From: Yersinia kristensenii
Lineage (GTDB): Bacteria; Pseudomonadota; Gammaproteobacteria; Enterobacterales; Enterobacteriaceae
Direction of reading: 5' to 3'
Length of the DNA: 64,000 nt
Assembly (NCBI RefSeq): GCF_900460525.1
Contig: NZ_UHIY01000001.1
Location: 496,001 to 560,000, forward strand
The translations under genes were made by a program, and so were the position numbers. Position 1 is the first letter of the stretch. Each line of letters starts with the position of its first letter. Shown piece by piece: positions 29,625-42,046 of the stretch. The notes below the pieces were generated by a model. It did not search any database and was not told the origin of the DNA. It saw only the letters and a program-made list of their open reading frames with translations.

Positions 29625-30011
29625 CTATGCGGTAAGTAATTCAATAATAGCCACATTAGCAGGTGGGAAATCTTCAGCCAACAATTCAGATTGCTTCACC
29701 CAGCGTGTCGGCTGCCCCTCGCGGCCAAAGGGTTCTCCATCCCACATTTCGACTATATAGAAATGCAATGTTACGCTACGGTCAGTAAAAGTGTGTTCCA
29801 ACACTTTAAGCAAAACAGCCTCTTTCACCACAATTCCGGTTTCTTCTAACAGTTCACGTTTTAAGGCGAGTTCCGGTGTTTCACCCTGCTCAATCTTGCC
29901 GCCAGGAAATTCCCAAAAACCAGCCATATGGGAATCAGCAGCGCGCTGAGTAACAAAAATCTCCTGCTGGGCGTTGCGAATAATCCCTACCGCGATGTGT
30001 AAGTGCTTCAA
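29625..30011 (-). CDS. mutT: 8-oxo-dGTP diphosphatase MutT
   Basis: A 128-residue Nudix hydrolase that removes 8-oxo-dGTP and prevents A:T to C:G mutations. The Nudix box starts at GGKIEQGETPE and continues through RELLEETGI (about 37-59). I chose a TTG start at 30011: AGGAG lies about 8 nt upstream, and the product then begins KHLHIAVGIIRN, matching the E. coli start KKLQIAVGIIRN and length of 129. The open frame to the ATG at 30086 would add 25 unrelated residues. It lies downstream of secA, but a terminator and an ERIC copy intervene. Confidence 0.95.
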   Translation of the reverse strand: MKHLHIAVGIIRNAQQEIFVTQRAADSHMAGFWEFPGGKIEQGETPELALKRELLEETGIVVKEAVLLKVLEHTFTDRSVTLHFYIVEMWDGEPFGREGQPTRWVKQSELLAEDFPPANVAIIELLTA

Positions 30012-30089
30012 TTTGTTATCTCCTGAACAGTGCATAAATGCTGGCTGGAGCACCCTTCTTTTATCTGTTCTAAAATAGATGGACAAAAA

Positions 30090-30124
30090 AGGTCAAAATA
30101 AAGGGCGGTTTTTAAGCCGCCCTT
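30090..30124 (-). terminator. Terminator upstream of mutT (end of secM-secA)
   Basis: AAGGGCGG (30101-30108) pairs with CCGCCCTT (30117-30124). On the minus strand the stem is followed by TTATTTTGACC. It lies downstream of secA and the ERIC copy, just before the mutT start. Confidence 0.65.
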
Positions 30125-30146
30125 ATCATCAGTGTTAACCGTTGCC

Positions 30147-30271
30147 TATCTCCGTCATAATTCGAGCTGCATGTGTGTTGGCTGTTCTCTCTAACCCGAA
30201 TCATTGACTAGTGTCATTCATCGGATTATCTCGCTTGCCGCCTTGCTGCAACTCGAATTATTTAGGGTATA
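30147..30271 (+). repeat. ERIC repeat (125 bp)
   Basis: Runs from TATCTCCGTCAT to TTTAGGGTATA. The centre is diverged (CATTGACTAGTGTCATTCAT where others read CACTTACTCATGTAAGCTCAT). It sits 5 bp beyond the secA stop, in the secA-mutT spacer, and would be transcribed as the 3' end of the secA message. Confidence 0.88.
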
Positions 30272-30276
30272 AAATA

Positions 30277-32991
30277 TTACTGTAGGCGACCGTGACACTG
30301 TTTGTATTTCTTACCTGAACCACATGGGCACGGATCATTACGCCCAACTTTGCGCTCAAGGCTAGCGGCAACACTGGCTTCTTCTTGCGACATCAGTGCG
30401 CTGTTATCAGATTCATGACTGAGTTGTTGCTGTCTAGCCAAACGCTCAGCTTCTTCACGACGTTGCACTTCCAGTGCTTCAACTTCTTCCGGCATCCGCA
30501 CTTGCACTTTGCTCAGCACGCTGATCACTTCATATTTCAGTGATTCCAGCATAGAAGCGAACATGGTGAAGGATTCACGCTTATATTCCTGTTTAGGATC
30601 TTTCTGCGCATAACCCCGTAAATGGATACCCTGACGCAGATAATCCATCGCCGCTAAATGCTCTTTCCACAAGGAATCAAGCGTTTGCAACATCACGCCT
30701 TTCTCGAAACTGCGCATCATATCAAAACCAACAACTTCTTCTTTACGGTGATAATCCTCAATTGCTTTTTGAAGAATACGTTCACGTAATGTTTCTTCAT
30801 GCAGCTGTGGCTCATCTTCCAACCATTGAGCAATTGGCATATCCAGGTCGAAATCATTTTTCAGACGCTGTTCCAAGCCTTCGATATCCCACATCTCTTC
30901 CAGTGACTGGTTCGGAATGTAGCTGTCGATAACCGTTTTGAATACATCTTCACGGATGCTATTGATGGTTTCGCTCACATCAGCCACGTCCAACAGCTCA
31001 TTACGCTGGCTGTAGATAGCCCGACGTTGGTCGCTGGCGACATCATCATATTCAAGTAATTGCTTACGAATATCGAAGTTGCGGCTTTCAACTTTACGTT
31101 GTGCATTGGCAATAGCTTTAGTTACCCATGGGTGCTCAATAGCTTCGCCCGGTTTCATCCCTAATTTACGCATCATGCCAGACACACGGTCAGAAGCAAA
31201 AATACGCATCAGAGCATCTTCCATTGACAGGTAGAAGCGTGAAGAACCGGCATCACCTTGACGGCCCGCACGACCACGTAGCTGATTATCGATACGGCGT
31301 GACTCATGGCGCTCGGTACCAATGATATGCAGGCCACCTGAGGCCAGCACTGCATCGTGACGAATCTGCCATGCCGCTTTAATTGCTGCAATTTGGTCTT
31401 CAGTTGGGTTTTCTAGCAAGGCAATCTCACTCTGCCAGCTACCACCCAACACGATATCGGTACCACGGCCCGCCATGTTGGTTGCGATGGTTACCGCACT
31501 CGCTTGACCAGCCTGAGAAACAATTTCTGCTTCCATTGCGTGGAACTTGGCGTTCAGAACTTTATGCTCAATGCCCGCTTTAGTTAACTCAGCAGAGACC
31601 ACTTCAGATTTTTCAATCGAGATAGTCCCGACCAACACTGGCTGGCCGTTCGCAGTACGCTCACGGATATCTTCGATAATCGCACCGATCTTTTCCTGTT
31701 CAGTCATATAGACCAAATCTGCCAGATCCTTACGGATCATTGGGCGGTTAGTCGGTACAACAATGGTGTCCAGCTTATAAATGGAACTGAATTCGAATGC
31801 TTCGGTATCCGCTGTACCGGTCATACCGGCCAGTTTCTCATAGAGGCGGAAATAGTTTTGGAAAGTAATGGAAGCCAGCGTCTGGTTTTCGTTCTGAATT
31901 TCCACGCCTTCTTTTGCTTCAACAGCCTGATGCAAACCATCGGACCAACGGCGGCCTTGCATAGTACGGCCAGTATGTTCATCAACAATGATAACTTCAC
32001 CGTCTTTCACGATGTAATCAACATCACGAGTAAACAGCACATGAGCGCGCAAAGCAGCGGTGACGTGGTGCATCAGCATAATGTTGGCCGGAGAATACAG
32101 AGACTCTCCTTCATCCATAATGCCCGCTTCTACCAGCATTTCTTCAATTTTGATCAAACCGCGTTCAGTCAAATGTACCTGACGTGATTTTTCATCCACA
32201 GAGAAATGGCCTTCCCCTTGGAAACTGTCTGAGTCTTCTTTTTCTTGACGAATCAGTTTTGGAATCAGTTTGTTAACCCGAATGTACATCTCCGAGCTAT
32301 CTTCAGCTGGGCCAGAGATAATCAGCGGGGTACGGGCTTCATCGATCAAGATGGAGTCGACCTCATCCACCAACGCATAATGCAATTTGCGCTGCACGCG
32401 CTCTTCCGGACTGAACGCCATGTTATCGCGCAGATAGTCAAAACCAAATTCGTTGTTTGTGCCATAGGTGATATCCGCCGCATAAGCAGCGCGCTTAGCT
32501 GGCGCTGCCATATTCGGCAAGTTGATACCGACACTCAGCCCCAGGAATTCAAACAATGGACGGTTATTTTCGGCATCACGTTGAGCCAAATAGTCATTGA
32601 CAGTGACCACGTGAACACCACGGCCACTCAATGCATTCAGGTAAGCGGGCAGAGTTGCCGTCAGCGTTTTACCTTCACCAGTACGCATTTCCGCGATGCA
32701 TCGTTCGTTCAGTACCATACCGCCAAGCAACTGCACGTCGAAGTGACGCATGCCAAATACACGTTTACTGGCTTCGCGCACAACAGCAAAAGCCTCAGGA
32801 ATTAGGGTTTCCAGCACCGCACCTTTTGCCAGGCGCTCACGAAACTCATCAGTTTTAGCGCGTAATTCAGCGTCTGTCAGTTTTTCAACTTCAGGTTCCA
32901 TGCGGTTGATAAGCTCGACCACTTTGCGCATACGGCGCAGTGTGCGGTCGTTACGGCTGCCAAAAACTTTGGTTAATAATTTGATTAGCAT
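30277..32991 (-). CDS. secA: Preprotein translocase ATPase SecA
   Basis: A 904-residue motor ATPase that drives proteins through SecYEG. It has Walker [11 protein letters not shown] (about 100-109), [26 protein letters not shown] and the C-terminal zinc-binding, SecB-contacting tail [16 protein letters not shown]. The ATG at 32991 lies 79 nt downstream of secM. As in E. coli, its translation is expected to rise when SecM stalls on the ribosome. The spacer contains GC-rich self-complementary segments that could hide the secA ribosome site, although I did not fold it. Confidence 0.99.
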   Translation of the reverse strand: MLIKLLTKVFGSRNDRTLRRMRKVVELINRMEPEVEKLTDAELRAKTDEFRERLAKGAVLETLIPEAFAVVREASKRVFGMRHFDVQLLGGMVLNERCIAEMRTGEGKTLTATLPAYLNALSGRGVHVVTVNDYLAQRDAENNRPLFEFLGLSVGINLPNMAAPAKRAAYAADITYGTNNEFGFDYLRDNMAFSPEERVQRKLHYALVDEVDSILIDEARTPLIISGPAEDSSEMYIRVNKLIPKLIRQEKEDSDSFQGEGHFSVDEKSRQVHLTERGLIKIEEMLVEAGIMDEGESLYSPANIMLMHHVTAALRAHVLFTRDVDYIVKDGEVIIVDEHTGRTMQGRRWSDGLHQAVEAKEGVEIQNENQTLASITFQNYFRLYEKLAGMTGTADTEAFEFSSIYKLDTIVVPTNRPMIRKDLADLVYMTEQEKIGAIIEDIRERTANGQPVLVGTISIEKSEVVSAELTKAGIEHKVLNAKFHAMEAEIVSQAGQASAVTIATNMAGRGTDIVLGGSWQSEIALLENPTEDQIAAIKAAWQIRHDAVLASGGLHIIGTERHESRRIDNQLRGRAGRQGDAGSSRFYLSMEDALMRIFASDRVSGMMRKLGMKPGEAIEHPWVTKAIANAQRKVESRNFDIRKQLLEYDDVASDQRRAIYSQRNELLDVADVSETINSIREDVFKTVIDSYIPNQSLEEMWDIEGLEQRLKNDFDLDMPIAQWLEDEPQLHEETLRERILQKAIEDYHRKEEVVGFDMMRSFEKGVMLQTLDSLWKEHLAAMDYLRQGIHLRGYAQKDPKQEYKRESFTMFASMLESLKYEVISVLSKVQVRMPEEVEALEVQRREEAERLARQQQLSHESDNSALMSQEEASVAASLERKVGRNDPCPCGSGKKYKQCHGRLQ

Positions 32992-33070
32992 GATTCTTAA
33001 TATCTCTTACAAGACCACCAAACCGGCGGCCAAAGGTTGTATAAAATTTATATATAAATCAATAAAATAA

Positions 33071-33604
33071 CTAAATTAGATTGGCAGGCCCGGCACGGAT
33101 ACCTTGCACTTGTGCAAGCCAAAGCCCAGGTTTATGTAACGAAAGAACAGGCCGTTTAACCTGCTCAGTATAGCGAATAATAGTGGGAGGTTTGAACTCG
33201 TGGGTCAGCAGCGCATTCAGCGTATTCAACAGTGCAAGCTGCTGAATTTGTGATGGTTCTACTTGTTCGGCTTCAGCTACTTCTTGCACCCGCGCATAGG
33301 CCGCTTGAGGTGCCAATGCAAATGAAAGGTGACGAATAACCGTGCGCAGTGCATGCTGTTGCCAGTAGTCTACGCTGAATGAAGGGCGACGATGCATATC
33401 ATGTAGCAATGCCAAACTGTTAAAGTTTGTCGCACCGTAATTCTGACGGCTTTGGCTTGATGATGTGTTCGGTATTGCTGCTTGATCTGGAACGCCAGAC
33501 AGGTTTGATGGCACGCCAAGACTCGCCGCGACCATCCCCAACAGGAGATGCGGCCAGAAATAACGTCTGCCAAATTGTCGCCAACGATTTAGAATACCGA
33601 TCAC
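33071..33604 (-). CDS. secM: Secretion monitor SecM
   Basis: A 177-residue secreted stalling peptide. The start is the GTG at 33604 giving (M)[19 protein letters not shown], aligned with E. coli SecM SGILTRWRQFGKRYFWPHL, also a GTG start. The signal region spans about residues 1-38. The arrest motif ends GIRAGP at 168-173 with W162 kept, but the positions of F150 and I156 in E. coli are H157 and L163 here. Four residues (ANLI) follow. It controls translation of the downstream secA. Its start lies only 28 bp from the start of the opposite-strand dciA-like gene, so its promoter must lie inside that gene or beyond. Confidence 0.93.
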   Translation of the reverse strand: MIGILNRWRQFGRRYFWPHLLLGMVAASLGVPSNLSGVPDQAAIPNTSSSQSRQNYGATNFNSLALLHDMHRRPSFSVDYWQQHALRTVIRHLSFALAPQAAYARVQEVAEAEQVEPSQIQQLALLNTLNALLTHEFKPPTIIRYTEQVKRPVLSLHKPGLWLAQVQGIRAGPANLI

Positions 33605-33632
33605 GAGTTTAAAATCCGCCGGAGCCTTGTCA

Positions 33633-34160
33633 ATGCGTGAAAGCCGCCCACAATTATTAGATATCCTGTTCGATGATGCCATTGCAGCTGAAAACGGACC
33701 GCTGCATAACGTACAACAACGCGCTACTGCACTGTTAAAACTTAACCGTGCGGTAAAAGGATTGCTCCCTTCACAATTGCAACCGTGGTGCCGTGTTGCC
33801 AACTATCGACAGAGTGTTTTAGTGCTAGAGACCGCCAACGCCAGCTGGTTAATGCGCTTACGTTATGAACAACCCGCTTTACTCTCAGCACTACGAGCAC
33901 AAATTCTACCATCATTGTCTTCAATCGACATCAGGATTAATCCGTCGTTAATGGCCAAGGGCCATAACATGACGCAAGATGCCGTAAAATCATCGCAAAA
34001 TCCTGAGAAATCGCCACCATTACGTCATTTAAGTTTGGAAAGCGCTAAGGAATTAAGAGAACTAGCGAGACGTAGCCCTGAAAAACTGAGGACAATATTG
34101 GAACGATTGGCTGCGCTGGCCGGAGAGAGTGCCAACGCAACCAAAAGTGATGATAAGTAG
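33633..34160 (+). CDS. dciA: DUF721 / DciA-family protein
   Basis: A 175-residue protein. The N-terminal ~100 residues carry the DUF721 pattern ([48 protein letters not shown]). The C-terminal ~70 are hydrophilic and helical ([20 protein letters not shown]). Start at the ATG at 33633 with GGAG 8 nt upstream; a TTG at 33627 is less likely. DciA proteins assist loading of the DnaB helicase in bacteria that lack DnaC/DnaI; whether that holds here is inference. It is on the strand opposite to the whole dcw-sec block, head to head with secM and tail to tail with lpxC (2 bp apart). Confidence 0.85.
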   Translation: MRESRPQLLDILFDDAIAAENGPLHNVQQRATALLKLNRAVKGLLPSQLQPWCRVANYRQSVLVLETANASWLMRLRYEQPALLSALRAQILPSLSSIDIRINPSLMAKGHNMTQDAVKSSQNPEKSPPLRHLSLESAKELRELARRSPEKLRTILERLAALAGESANATKSDDK

Positions 34161-34162
34161 CT

Positions 34163-35122
<960 letters not shown>

Positions 35123-35183
35123 TTATAACAAGATCGGCGGGACAGTTTAGCACAAAGAGCGGAGATTCCAATTTTTTCGGAAA

Positions 35184-36335
35184 TTAGTCGGCTTGCTTAC
35201 GCAAAAATGCCGGAATATCCAAGTAATCGGGCTCTTTATTGGTTTGAGCAGTGGGGTCATTGACCACTTTAGCCGCAGGCTTAACTTCCTGAGGTAAAGG
35301 TGACATGCCATGCTGCTGGTAACGGTGGTCCATAACAGGCTGAGTCTGCTTGTTGGTAACCAACGTAATTTCAGGGCGTTTATCCATGCCGATACCGGTT
35401 GCAACCACAGTTACGCGCAGTTCATCGTTCATTTCTGGGTCTAACGAAGTACCGATAACCACGGTCGCATTGTCGGACGCAAATGCACGGATGGTGTTAC
35501 CCACAGTTTCGAATTCATCCAAACGCAAATCGAAACCAGCAGTGATGTTGACCAACACGCCACGGGCACCAGACAGGTCGATATCTTCCAGCAACGGGCT
35601 GGAAATCGCCATTTCTGCTGCTTCTTCCGCACGATCTTCACCGCAAGCCACACCGGAGCCCATCATGGCATAACCCATTTCAGACATCACAGTACGCACG
35701 TCAGCAAAGTCGACGTTCATCAAACCTGGACGGGTAATCAGCTCGGCGATCCCCTGAACAGCGCCTTTTAATACGTCATTAGCTGCACCGAATGCATCCA
35801 GTAAAGAGATGCCACGACCCAGAACTTTTAACAGCTTATCGTTCGGAATAGTGATCAGTGAGTCCACGTGCTTGGACAGTTCGGCAATACCCTGCTCAGC
35901 GAAAGCCATGCGTTTCTTGCCTTCGAAATTGAAAGGCTTGGTAACCACGGCAACTGTCAGAATACCCAGTTCTTTTGCTACTTCAGCAACAACAGGAGCA
36001 GCACCAGTACCGGTACCACCACCCATGCCGGCGGCAATAAAGACCATGTCCGCGCCTTCAAGAGCAGCACGCAGAGCTTCACGGTCTTCTTCAGCTGAAT
36101 TGCGGCCCACTTCTGGGTTCGCGCCAGCACCCAAACCTTTGGTAATACCGCTACCAATCTGGATGGTTTGGCCAACAGCCGTCTTACGCAGCGCTTGAGC
36201 GTCTGTATTAACGGCGAAGAATTCAACACCTTCGATGCGCTCGCGCACCATGTGTTCGACGGCATTACCACCGCCACCACCGACGCCGATGACTTTAATC
36301 ACCGCGTCATTGGTTAGTTCCATAGGTTCAAACAT
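35184..36335 (-). CDS. ftsZ: Cell division GTPase FtsZ
   Basis: A 383-residue tubulin homologue, identical in length to E. coli FtsZ, that forms the division ring. It has the nucleotide loop [12 protein letters not shown] (about 17-28) and the tubulin signature [10 protein letters not shown] (about 106-115). After a variable linker comes the C-terminal peptide [14 protein letters not shown], which binds FtsA, ZipA, MinC and ZapD. The ATG at 36335 follows GGAGAG; an upstream in-frame start at 36389 is not family-like. It lies 72 bp after ftsA. Confidence 0.99.
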   Translation of the reverse strand: MFEPMELTNDAVIKVIGVGGGGGNAVEHMVRERIEGVEFFAVNTDAQALRKTAVGQTIQIGSGITKGLGAGANPEVGRNSAEEDREALRAALEGADMVFIAAGMGGGTGTGAAPVVAEVAKELGILTVAVVTKPFNFEGKKRMAFAEQGIAELSKHVDSLITIPNDKLLKVLGRGISLLDAFGAANDVLKGAVQGIAELITRPGLMNVDFADVRTVMSEMGYAMMGSGVACGEDRAEEAAEMAISSPLLEDIDLSGARGVLVNITAGFDLRLDEFETVGNTIRAFASDNATVVIGTSLDPEMNDELRVTVVATGIGMDKRPEITLVTNKQTQPVMDHRYQQHGMSPLPQEVKPAAKVVNDPTAQTNKEPDYLDIPAFLRKQAD

Positions 36336-36407
36336 AGTTTCTCTCCGTTTTGTGCCTGTCGCTTCGAGATCAAAAAATATGTTCAGCATGATCTCTTTGT
36401 TGAAACA

Positions 36408-37664
36408 TTAAAACTCTTTTCTCAGCCAGCTATTGATACGTTTAAACCAATTGCCCACTGAGGCACGTTTTTCTACTTCTGACTCACCACTGAGATGAGA
36501 TTCTTTACCGTAATGCAATAACCCAACAGCAGTGGAGTAATAAGGTTCCTGCGCATAATCCGTCAGTCCGGTGATATTGAGCGGTTGACCGATGCGAACC
36601 TGGGCATGAAATACCCGTTGAGCGCATTCAGCCAGACCATCAATTTGTGCCGCTCCGCCCGTCAGCACGATACCGGCTGCCAGATGATGCTTCACGCCTT
36701 GCTGACGTAGTTGCTCCTGCAATTGTAAAATCTCGTCATTCACTAAATTCAGCAACTCGGTGTAGCGTGGTTCTATAACCTCTGCGAGCGTCTGTCTTTG
36801 CAGACTACGAGGAGGGCGTCCGCCAACACTTGGCACTTCTACACTTTCGTCCTTGCTGACTATCGACCCGAGCGCACAGCCGTGCCGAACTTTAATCGCT
36901 TCCGCATCTGTTGGCGGTGTCCCGAAGGCGTACGCGATATCACTGGTGACCACATTCCCGGCGTAAGGGATAACTTTGGTGTGGCGCAGCGCCCCACCGG
37001 TATAAACCGCCATATCCATGGTGCCACCGCCGATGTCGACCACACAGACACCCAGCTCGCGCTCATCTTCAGTCAATACTGCATAACTTGCGGCTAAACC
37101 GGCGAAAATCAGTTGGTCCACTTTCAGACCACAACGTTCCACCGCTTTAACAATATTCTTCGCCATATCGTTATGGCAGGTAATCAGGTGCACTTTGGCC
37201 TGCATCCGCACGCCAGAAAGACCGACAGGATTTTTGATGCCCTCCTGATAATCGATGGCGTACTCCTGCGGAATAACGTGCAGAATACGATGCTCATCAC
37301 GCACACGTACCGACTTCGCGGTATGCACTACGTTCTCTACATCTTCCTGAGTTACTTCCTCTTCTGAAATAGGAACCATCCCTATTTCATTCTGACAACT
37401 GATATGTTTACCCGATAATGCCAAATAAACAGATGAAATCTGGCAATCCGCCATTAACTCAGCCTGATCGATAGCGCGCTGCACGCATTTCACTACCGAC
37501 TCAAGGTCGTTAACTCCACCCTTATCCATGCCACGGGATGGGCAACTGCCTACCCCAATAATATTGACCATGCCATCGGGCAGAACTTCCCCTACCAATG
37601 CGGAGACCTTTGCCGTTCCGATCTCAAGACCTACTACCAGTTTTCTGTCCGTCGACTTGATCAT
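36408..37664 (-). CDS. ftsA: Cell division protein FtsA
   Basis: A 418-residue actin-like ATPase that tethers FtsZ to the membrane. The nucleotide folds show [18 protein letters not shown] at the N-terminus, [15 protein letters not shown] (about 205-219) and [14 protein letters not shown]. The C-terminal amphipathic helix ([15 protein letters not shown]) inserts into the inner membrane. The start overlaps the ftsQ stop by 4 nt (ATGA). Confidence 0.99.
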   Translation of the reverse strand: MIKSTDRKLVVGLEIGTAKVSALVGEVLPDGMVNIIGVGSCPSRGMDKGGVNDLESVVKCVQRAIDQAELMADCQISSVYLALSGKHISCQNEIGMVPISEEEVTQEDVENVVHTAKSVRVRDEHRILHVIPQEYAIDYQEGIKNPVGLSGVRMQAKVHLITCHNDMAKNIVKAVERCGLKVDQLIFAGLAASYAVLTEDERELGVCVVDIGGGTMDMAVYTGGALRHTKVIPYAGNVVTSDIAYAFGTPPTDAEAIKVRHGCALGSIVSKDESVEVPSVGGRPPRSLQRQTLAEVIEPRYTELLNLVNDEILQLQEQLRQQGVKHHLAAGIVLTGGAAQIDGLAECAQRVFHAQVRIGQPLNITGLTDYAQEPYYSTAVGLLHYGKESHLSGESEVEKRASVGNWFKRINSWLRKEF

Positions 37665-38518
37665 TGTTGTTTTGCCTGTGCCTGATTCTGTTGCGGATTA
37701 CTGTTCTGCTGGCCATTTACGGGTAGCTCACCACCCTGACTGCCGATAAATACCGGAGCCCAACCTATTGCAGCCCCTGTCTCATATCGCAAATCAACAT
37801 AACTGACCCGTTTATCTGGCTGCTGTTGCAACATCGGATATAACTCAATGAAACGCTGTAAACGCCCCATCCGGTTATCCCGTCCCAGCTCCAGCCGAAC
37901 ATCATTATCTAAGGCCAACTGCCAAGAATGTCTGGCGCTCATCGCCACCATTTTTAGCTGATACTTATTGGCCGCTAATACCTTGTTTATTGCCCGGTAG
38001 CCTTCCAGAACATCTTGTTCACTGCCTTCCGGGCCATACAGTAAGGGCAATTTCTGTTTGCCGACTCGCTCGGACGGCACACTAAATGACCGCCCCTGCT
38101 CATCAACCATATGCAAATCATTCCAGCGGGCAAAAGGCACATACTCCACCAGATGGATTTTCAGCTCATCCGGCCATTGTTTACGCACGCTGGCCTGCTG
38201 AATCCAGGGTAAACGTTCAATCTGCTGCTGGATGATATTCACATCCTGCGTCATAAAGGTACCCGGTGCGCCCAGTGACAAGATCGCCTGGCGAATATCA
38301 TCATTGGTGGTGTAATGCCGCTCGCCGGTCACCACCAGCTTCGACAGAGGTAATCGGCTGGCATCTTTCATCCACCCCACCACTACCCAGCCACCCCACA
38401 GTATTGTTCCCAAGACCATTAGCAAGAAAATCAGCCCCGCTAATTGGCCTCCGTTACTGCGCCGGGCTGCGCTGTTTTCAGCCGCGCGTTCACGCGCATT
38501 CAGAGCAGCTTGCGACAT
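37661..38518 (-). CDS. ftsQ: Cell division protein FtsQ
   Basis: A 285-residue bitopic divisome protein that scaffolds FtsB/FtsL. It has a short cytoplasmic N-terminus, a membrane helix at about 27-48 ([20 protein letters not shown]), a POTRA domain ([13 protein letters not shown]) and a beta domain. The C-terminal ~22 residues are Gln/Asn-rich ([12 protein letters not shown]), so the protein is slightly longer than the 276 residues of E. coli. It lies 1 bp after ddlB and overlaps ftsA. Confidence 0.98.
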   Translation of the reverse strand: MSQAALNARERAAENSAARRSNGGQLAGLIFLLMVLGTILWGGWVVVGWMKDASRLPLSKLVVTGERHYTTNDDIRQAILSLGAPGTFMTQDVNIIQQQIERLPWIQQASVRKQWPDELKIHLVEYVPFARWNDLHMVDEQGRSFSVPSERVGKQKLPLLYGPEGSEQDVLEGYRAINKVLAANKYQLKMVAMSARHSWQLALDNDVRLELGRDNRMGRLQRFIELYPMLQQQPDKRVSYVDLRYETGAAIGWAPVFIGSQGGELPVNGQQNSNPQQNQAQAKQQ

Positions 38519-38519
38519 A

Positions 38520-39440
38520 TCAGTCAGCCAACATCAGAATTCGGGCCACCAACTGGGAAAAACTCAACCCATATTGGCGGGCAGCCATCGGCACTAAACT
38601 GTGGCTGGTCATCCCCGGTGAAGTATTCACTTCCAGCAGATAAAAACCACCGTCGCTGTCTTGCATGACATCAACCCGGCCCCAACCGCTGCAACCCAGC
38701 GCCTGATAAGCCTGTAATGCTAACTCGGCTAATTGTTGCTCTAGCTCAGCACTCAAACCACTTGGGCAGAAATACTGTGTTTCATCAGACAGATACTTGG
38801 CTTCATAGTCATAAAACACGCCAGGGGCTTGAATCCTGATGGACGGTAAAACATCCTCACCAAGGATGGCGACCGTGAATTCCGGCCCGCTCAACCACTT
38901 CTCAATCAGTACGTCAGTGTCGTGGCGGAAAGCTTCAACCAGAGCAGCATGCAGTTCGCTAGCCCGGTCAACTTTACTCATGCCCACGCTAGAACCTTCG
39001 TGACTTGGTTTAACGATTAATGGCAGGCCAAGCTTAGCGACACACGCCGCTAATTCCTCTGACGAAAGTGTTTCAAACTGTTGACGGTTCAGCGCCACAT
39101 AAGGTGAAATTGGCAGACCTGACGCTTGCCACACCAATTTGGTGCGCAATTTGTCCATGGTCAGGGCCGAAGCCATCACGCCGCTGCCGGTATAGGGTAG
39201 TTGCAGGAACTCCAGCACGCCTTGCAATGTACCGTCTTCGCCACCACGGCCATGCAGGGCAATAAAGACCTTATCAAAACCCTGTTCTTTCAGCTGAGTG
39301 ACAGGGAAGTCTTTGGTATCCACCCCATGGGCGTCGATACCGGCTTCTCTCAAACCGGCTAAAACAGCCTGGCCCGATAGCAATGACACTTCACGTTCAG
39401 CAGAGGTTCCACCCAGCAGTACCGCAACTTTCTCAGCCAT
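38520..39440 (-). CDS. ddlB: D-alanine--D-alanine ligase B
   Basis: A 306-residue ATP-grasp ligase that makes D-Ala-D-Ala for the peptidoglycan precursor. Landmarks are [19 protein letters not shown] at the N-terminus, [26 protein letters not shown] and [16 protein letters not shown] near the C-terminus. The ATG at 39440 overlaps the murC end and matches the family length exactly; an upstream start at 39452 is less likely. Confidence 0.98.
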   Translation of the reverse strand: MAEKVAVLLGGTSAEREVSLLSGQAVLAGLREAGIDAHGVDTKDFPVTQLKEQGFDKVFIALHGRGGEDGTLQGVLEFLQLPYTGSGVMASALTMDKLRTKLVWQASGLPISPYVALNRQQFETLSSEELAACVAKLGLPLIVKPSHEGSSVGMSKVDRASELHAALVEAFRHDTDVLIEKWLSGPEFTVAILGEDVLPSIRIQAPGVFYDYEAKYLSDETQYFCPSGLSAELEQQLAELALQAYQALGCSGWGRVDVMQDSDGGFYLLEVNTSPGMTSHSLVPMAARQYGLSFSQLVARILMLAD

Positions 39441-40908
39441 GATGTTCCTCATCTTTTATTTGTGGCTGCAATTTAAGCTCAGCCAATTTACGAGCAATTT
39501 TACCAATGTTGCCAGCGCCCTGAACCAGAATCAGGTCATCGCCATTCAGCACTTGCGCCAACACCTCTGGAACCGTGTCACTGTCTGACACCAAAATCGG
39601 GTCTAACTTGCCACGGTTGCGGATGGTACGGCATAACGAGCGGCTGTCAGCCCCTGGGATCGGCGATTCACCAGCGGCGTACACATCCAACATCAGTAAA
39701 ACATCCACTTGCGACAGAACATTGGCAAAGTCGTCATACAAATCACGTGTTCGGGTATAACGGTGCGGTTGGAAAACCATCACAATACGTTTATCCGGCC
39801 AACCAGCACGTGCCGCTTTAACTGTGGCATCCACTTCTGTCGGGTGATGACCATAGTCATCCACCAGCATTGCGCTACCTTCTTTGCCGTTGACAGGTGC
39901 CAGCGGGAAGTTACCGAGGAAATCAAAACGGCGACCTGTCCCCTGAAACCCTATTAACGCACGTAGGATGTCATCGTCTTCAATGCCTTCTTCAGTTGCT
40001 ACTGCAACCGCTGCCGCGGCGTTCAGTGCGTTATGGCGGCCCGGTGCATTCAGGGTTACCGTCATCAACGGTTTATCCAGACGTTTCAGTGTAAAGTGCC
40101 CTTGTGGGCCTTCTTGCCGGTAACTAGCAATCTGCACATCGGCGTCATCACTGAAACCATAAGTGGTGATATGGCGACCAACACGCGGCAATAACTCGCG
40201 CACCACGGGATCGTCGATACACATCACGGCACGGCCATAGAATGGCAAGTTGTGCAAAAAGTTAATAAAGGTCTGCTTTAAGTTCTCAAAGTCGCCCTGA
40301 TAAGTATCCATATGGTCGGCTTCGATATTGGTAACAATGGCGACCATCGGCTGCAAATGCAGGAATGACGCATCACTCTCATCGGCTTCTGCAATCAGGT
40401 AACGGCTGGAGCCCAAGCGCGCATGAGTGCCCGCTGCTTTGACCAAACCGCCATTGACAAATGTTGGATCCAGACCCGCTTCGGCATAAATACTGGAAAC
40501 CATCGCTGTTGTGGTGGTTTTACCGTGAGTACCCGCAACCGCAATCCCATGACGATAACGCATCAGTTCAGCCAACATTTCTGCGCGGCGGATCACCGGA
40601 ATACGCGCCTCGCGTGCCGCGACAATCTCCGGGTTATCCGCAGAAATGGCCGTTGAAACCACCACCACACTGGCATCCAATACATTCTCTGGACGGTGAT
40701 GGAAATAAATTTGTGCCCCCAATGAAGTCAAATGCTGAGTTACCGGGTTGGGAGCCAAATCTGAACCGCTAATCTGATAGCCTTCGTTTGCCAACACTTC
40801 AGCGATACCACCCATGCCGGCACCACCGATGCCAACAAAGTGAATGTGCCGGACGCGACGCATCTCGGGCACGATAGTTCGTAGTTTCGCTAATTGTTGT
40901 GTATTCAC
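39433..40908 (-). CDS. murC: UDP-N-acetylmuramate--L-alanine ligase
   Basis: A 491-residue Mur ligase adding L-Ala to UDP-MurNAc. It has [20 protein letters not shown] at the N-terminus and the ATP loop [13 protein letters not shown] (about 120-132). The start is a GTG at 40908 giving [18 protein letters not shown], which aligns with E. coli MurC and gives the same length; the ribosome site is weak. The longer frame from 41010 overlaps murG and is unlikely. The stop overlaps ddlB by 8 nt. Confidence 0.98.
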   Translation of the reverse strand: MNTQQLAKLRTIVPEMRRVRHIHFVGIGGAGMGGIAEVLANEGYQISGSDLAPNPVTQHLTSLGAQIYFHHRPENVLDASVVVVSTAISADNPEIVAAREARIPVIRRAEMLAELMRYRHGIAVAGTHGKTTTTAMVSSIYAEAGLDPTFVNGGLVKAAGTHARLGSSRYLIAEADESDASFLHLQPMVAIVTNIEADHMDTYQGDFENLKQTFINFLHNLPFYGRAVMCIDDPVVRELLPRVGRHITTYGFSDDADVQIASYRQEGPQGHFTLKRLDKPLMTVTLNAPGRHNALNAAAAVAVATEEGIEDDDILRALIGFQGTGRRFDFLGNFPLAPVNGKEGSAMLVDDYGHHPTEVDATVKAARAGWPDKRIVMVFQPHRYTRTRDLYDDFANVLSQVDVLLMLDVYAAGESPIPGADSRSLCRTIRNRGKLDPILVSDSDTVPEVLAQVLNGDDLILVQGAGNIGKIARKLAELKLQPQIKDEEHHG

Positions 40909-40978
40909 GTTTTTCTTCACTTTTTTGTCTGTTACATATTCACAGCCCGCATAAATGCGAGCGATAACTATCTTTTCA

Positions 40979-42046
40979 TCACTTACTGGCAGCGACCACT
41001 TCGGCGGCAACTCGCTCAGTTGCGTCAGGGATAGCCACAGTTCTTGCCCGCTCGGCCATCGTCAATAAGGTTGCACGATCCCACTCAGCCAACAGGCTGC
41101 TGACCGCTTGCGCTGTAAATTGCGGTTGCTCAATAATTTTCGCCGCCCCCGCTTTCTCCAACGGCAATGCATTCCAATATTGCTGCCGGTCTTTATGCTG
41201 GAAAGGCACGAAAATCGCCGGTAACCCTGCGGCAGCCACTTCACTGACCGTCAACGCGCCCGAACGGCAAACCACCACATCAGCCCATGCATAGGCGGCA
41301 GCCATATCATCAATAAACTCAACAATTTGGTGTTTATCACCCTGCCCTGCTTGCTGATAAGCTTGGAGTACATCGGGCAAAGCGCCTTTACCTACTTGGT
41401 GCCAAACCGTTATCTGCTCACCCAGTATCGCGGCAACCTGCGGCAGGGTTTGATTCAGTACCCGCGCACCTTGGCTGCCCCCGATGACTAATACCCGAAT
41501 CGGTCCTCCACGGCCGTTCAAACGCTCAGCCGGTAATGGCAGCGCCAATACATCGGTGCGAACCGGATTACCCACGACATCTGCATGAGGGAACGCCCCC
41601 GGAAATGCCTGTAAAACTTTTTTCGCGATTCTGGCCAACCAGCGGTTAGTCAACCCCGCGATGCCATTTTGCTCATGTAACACCACCGGAATGCCGCACA
41701 GCCATGCAGCCAAACCACCAGGGCCGGAAACATAACCGCCCATTCCCAGCACCACATCCGGCTGGTAATCGCGCATGATTTTCTTCGCCTGACGCACCGC
41801 GCGGTAAATACGCACTGGGGCGGTCAGTTGGGCCATTAGCCCCTTGCCACGCAAACCAGAAATCTGAATAAAATCAATTTCAATGCCGTGCTGGGGTACC
41901 AATGACGCTTCCATTCGGTCTGCAGTGCCTAACCAACGCACCTGCCAGCCTTGCGCCATCAGATGATGTGCCACGGCCAAACCGGGGAAGACATGCCCCC
42001 CGGTGCCACCGGCCATCACCATCAAACGCTTGGTTTTCCCACTCAT
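40979..42046 (-). CDS. murG: UDP-GlcNAc:lipid I N-acetylglucosaminyltransferase MurG
   Basis: A 355-residue glycosyltransferase, the same length as E. coli MurG, making lipid II at the inner face of the inner membrane. The glycine-rich loops [19 protein letters not shown] (about 9-27) and [11 protein letters not shown], and the UDP-GlcNAc site region [13 protein letters not shown], are visible. Its ATG overlaps the ftsW stop by 4 nt. Confidence 0.99.
   Translation of the reverse strand: MSGKTKRLMVMAGGTGGHVFPGLAVAHHLMAQGWQVRWLGTADRMEASLVPQHGIEIDFIQISGLRGKGLMAQLTAPVRIYRAVRQAKKIMRDYQPDVVLGMGGYVSGPGGLAAWLCGIPVVLHEQNGIAGLTNRWLARIAKKVLQAFPGAFPHADVVGNPVRTDVLALPLPAERLNGRGGPIRVLVIGGSQGARVLNQTLPQVAAILGEQITVWHQVGKGALPDVLQAYQQAGQGDKHQIVEFIDDMAAAYAWADVVVCRSGALTVSEVAAAGLPAIFVPFQHKDRQQYWNALPLEKAGAAKIIEQPQFTAQAVSSLLAEWDRATLLTMAERARTVAIPDATERVAAEVVAASK

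Noticed and set aside
32245..32805. 186-codon plus-strand open frame inside secA
   Set aside because: Antisense to secA with no homologous pattern.
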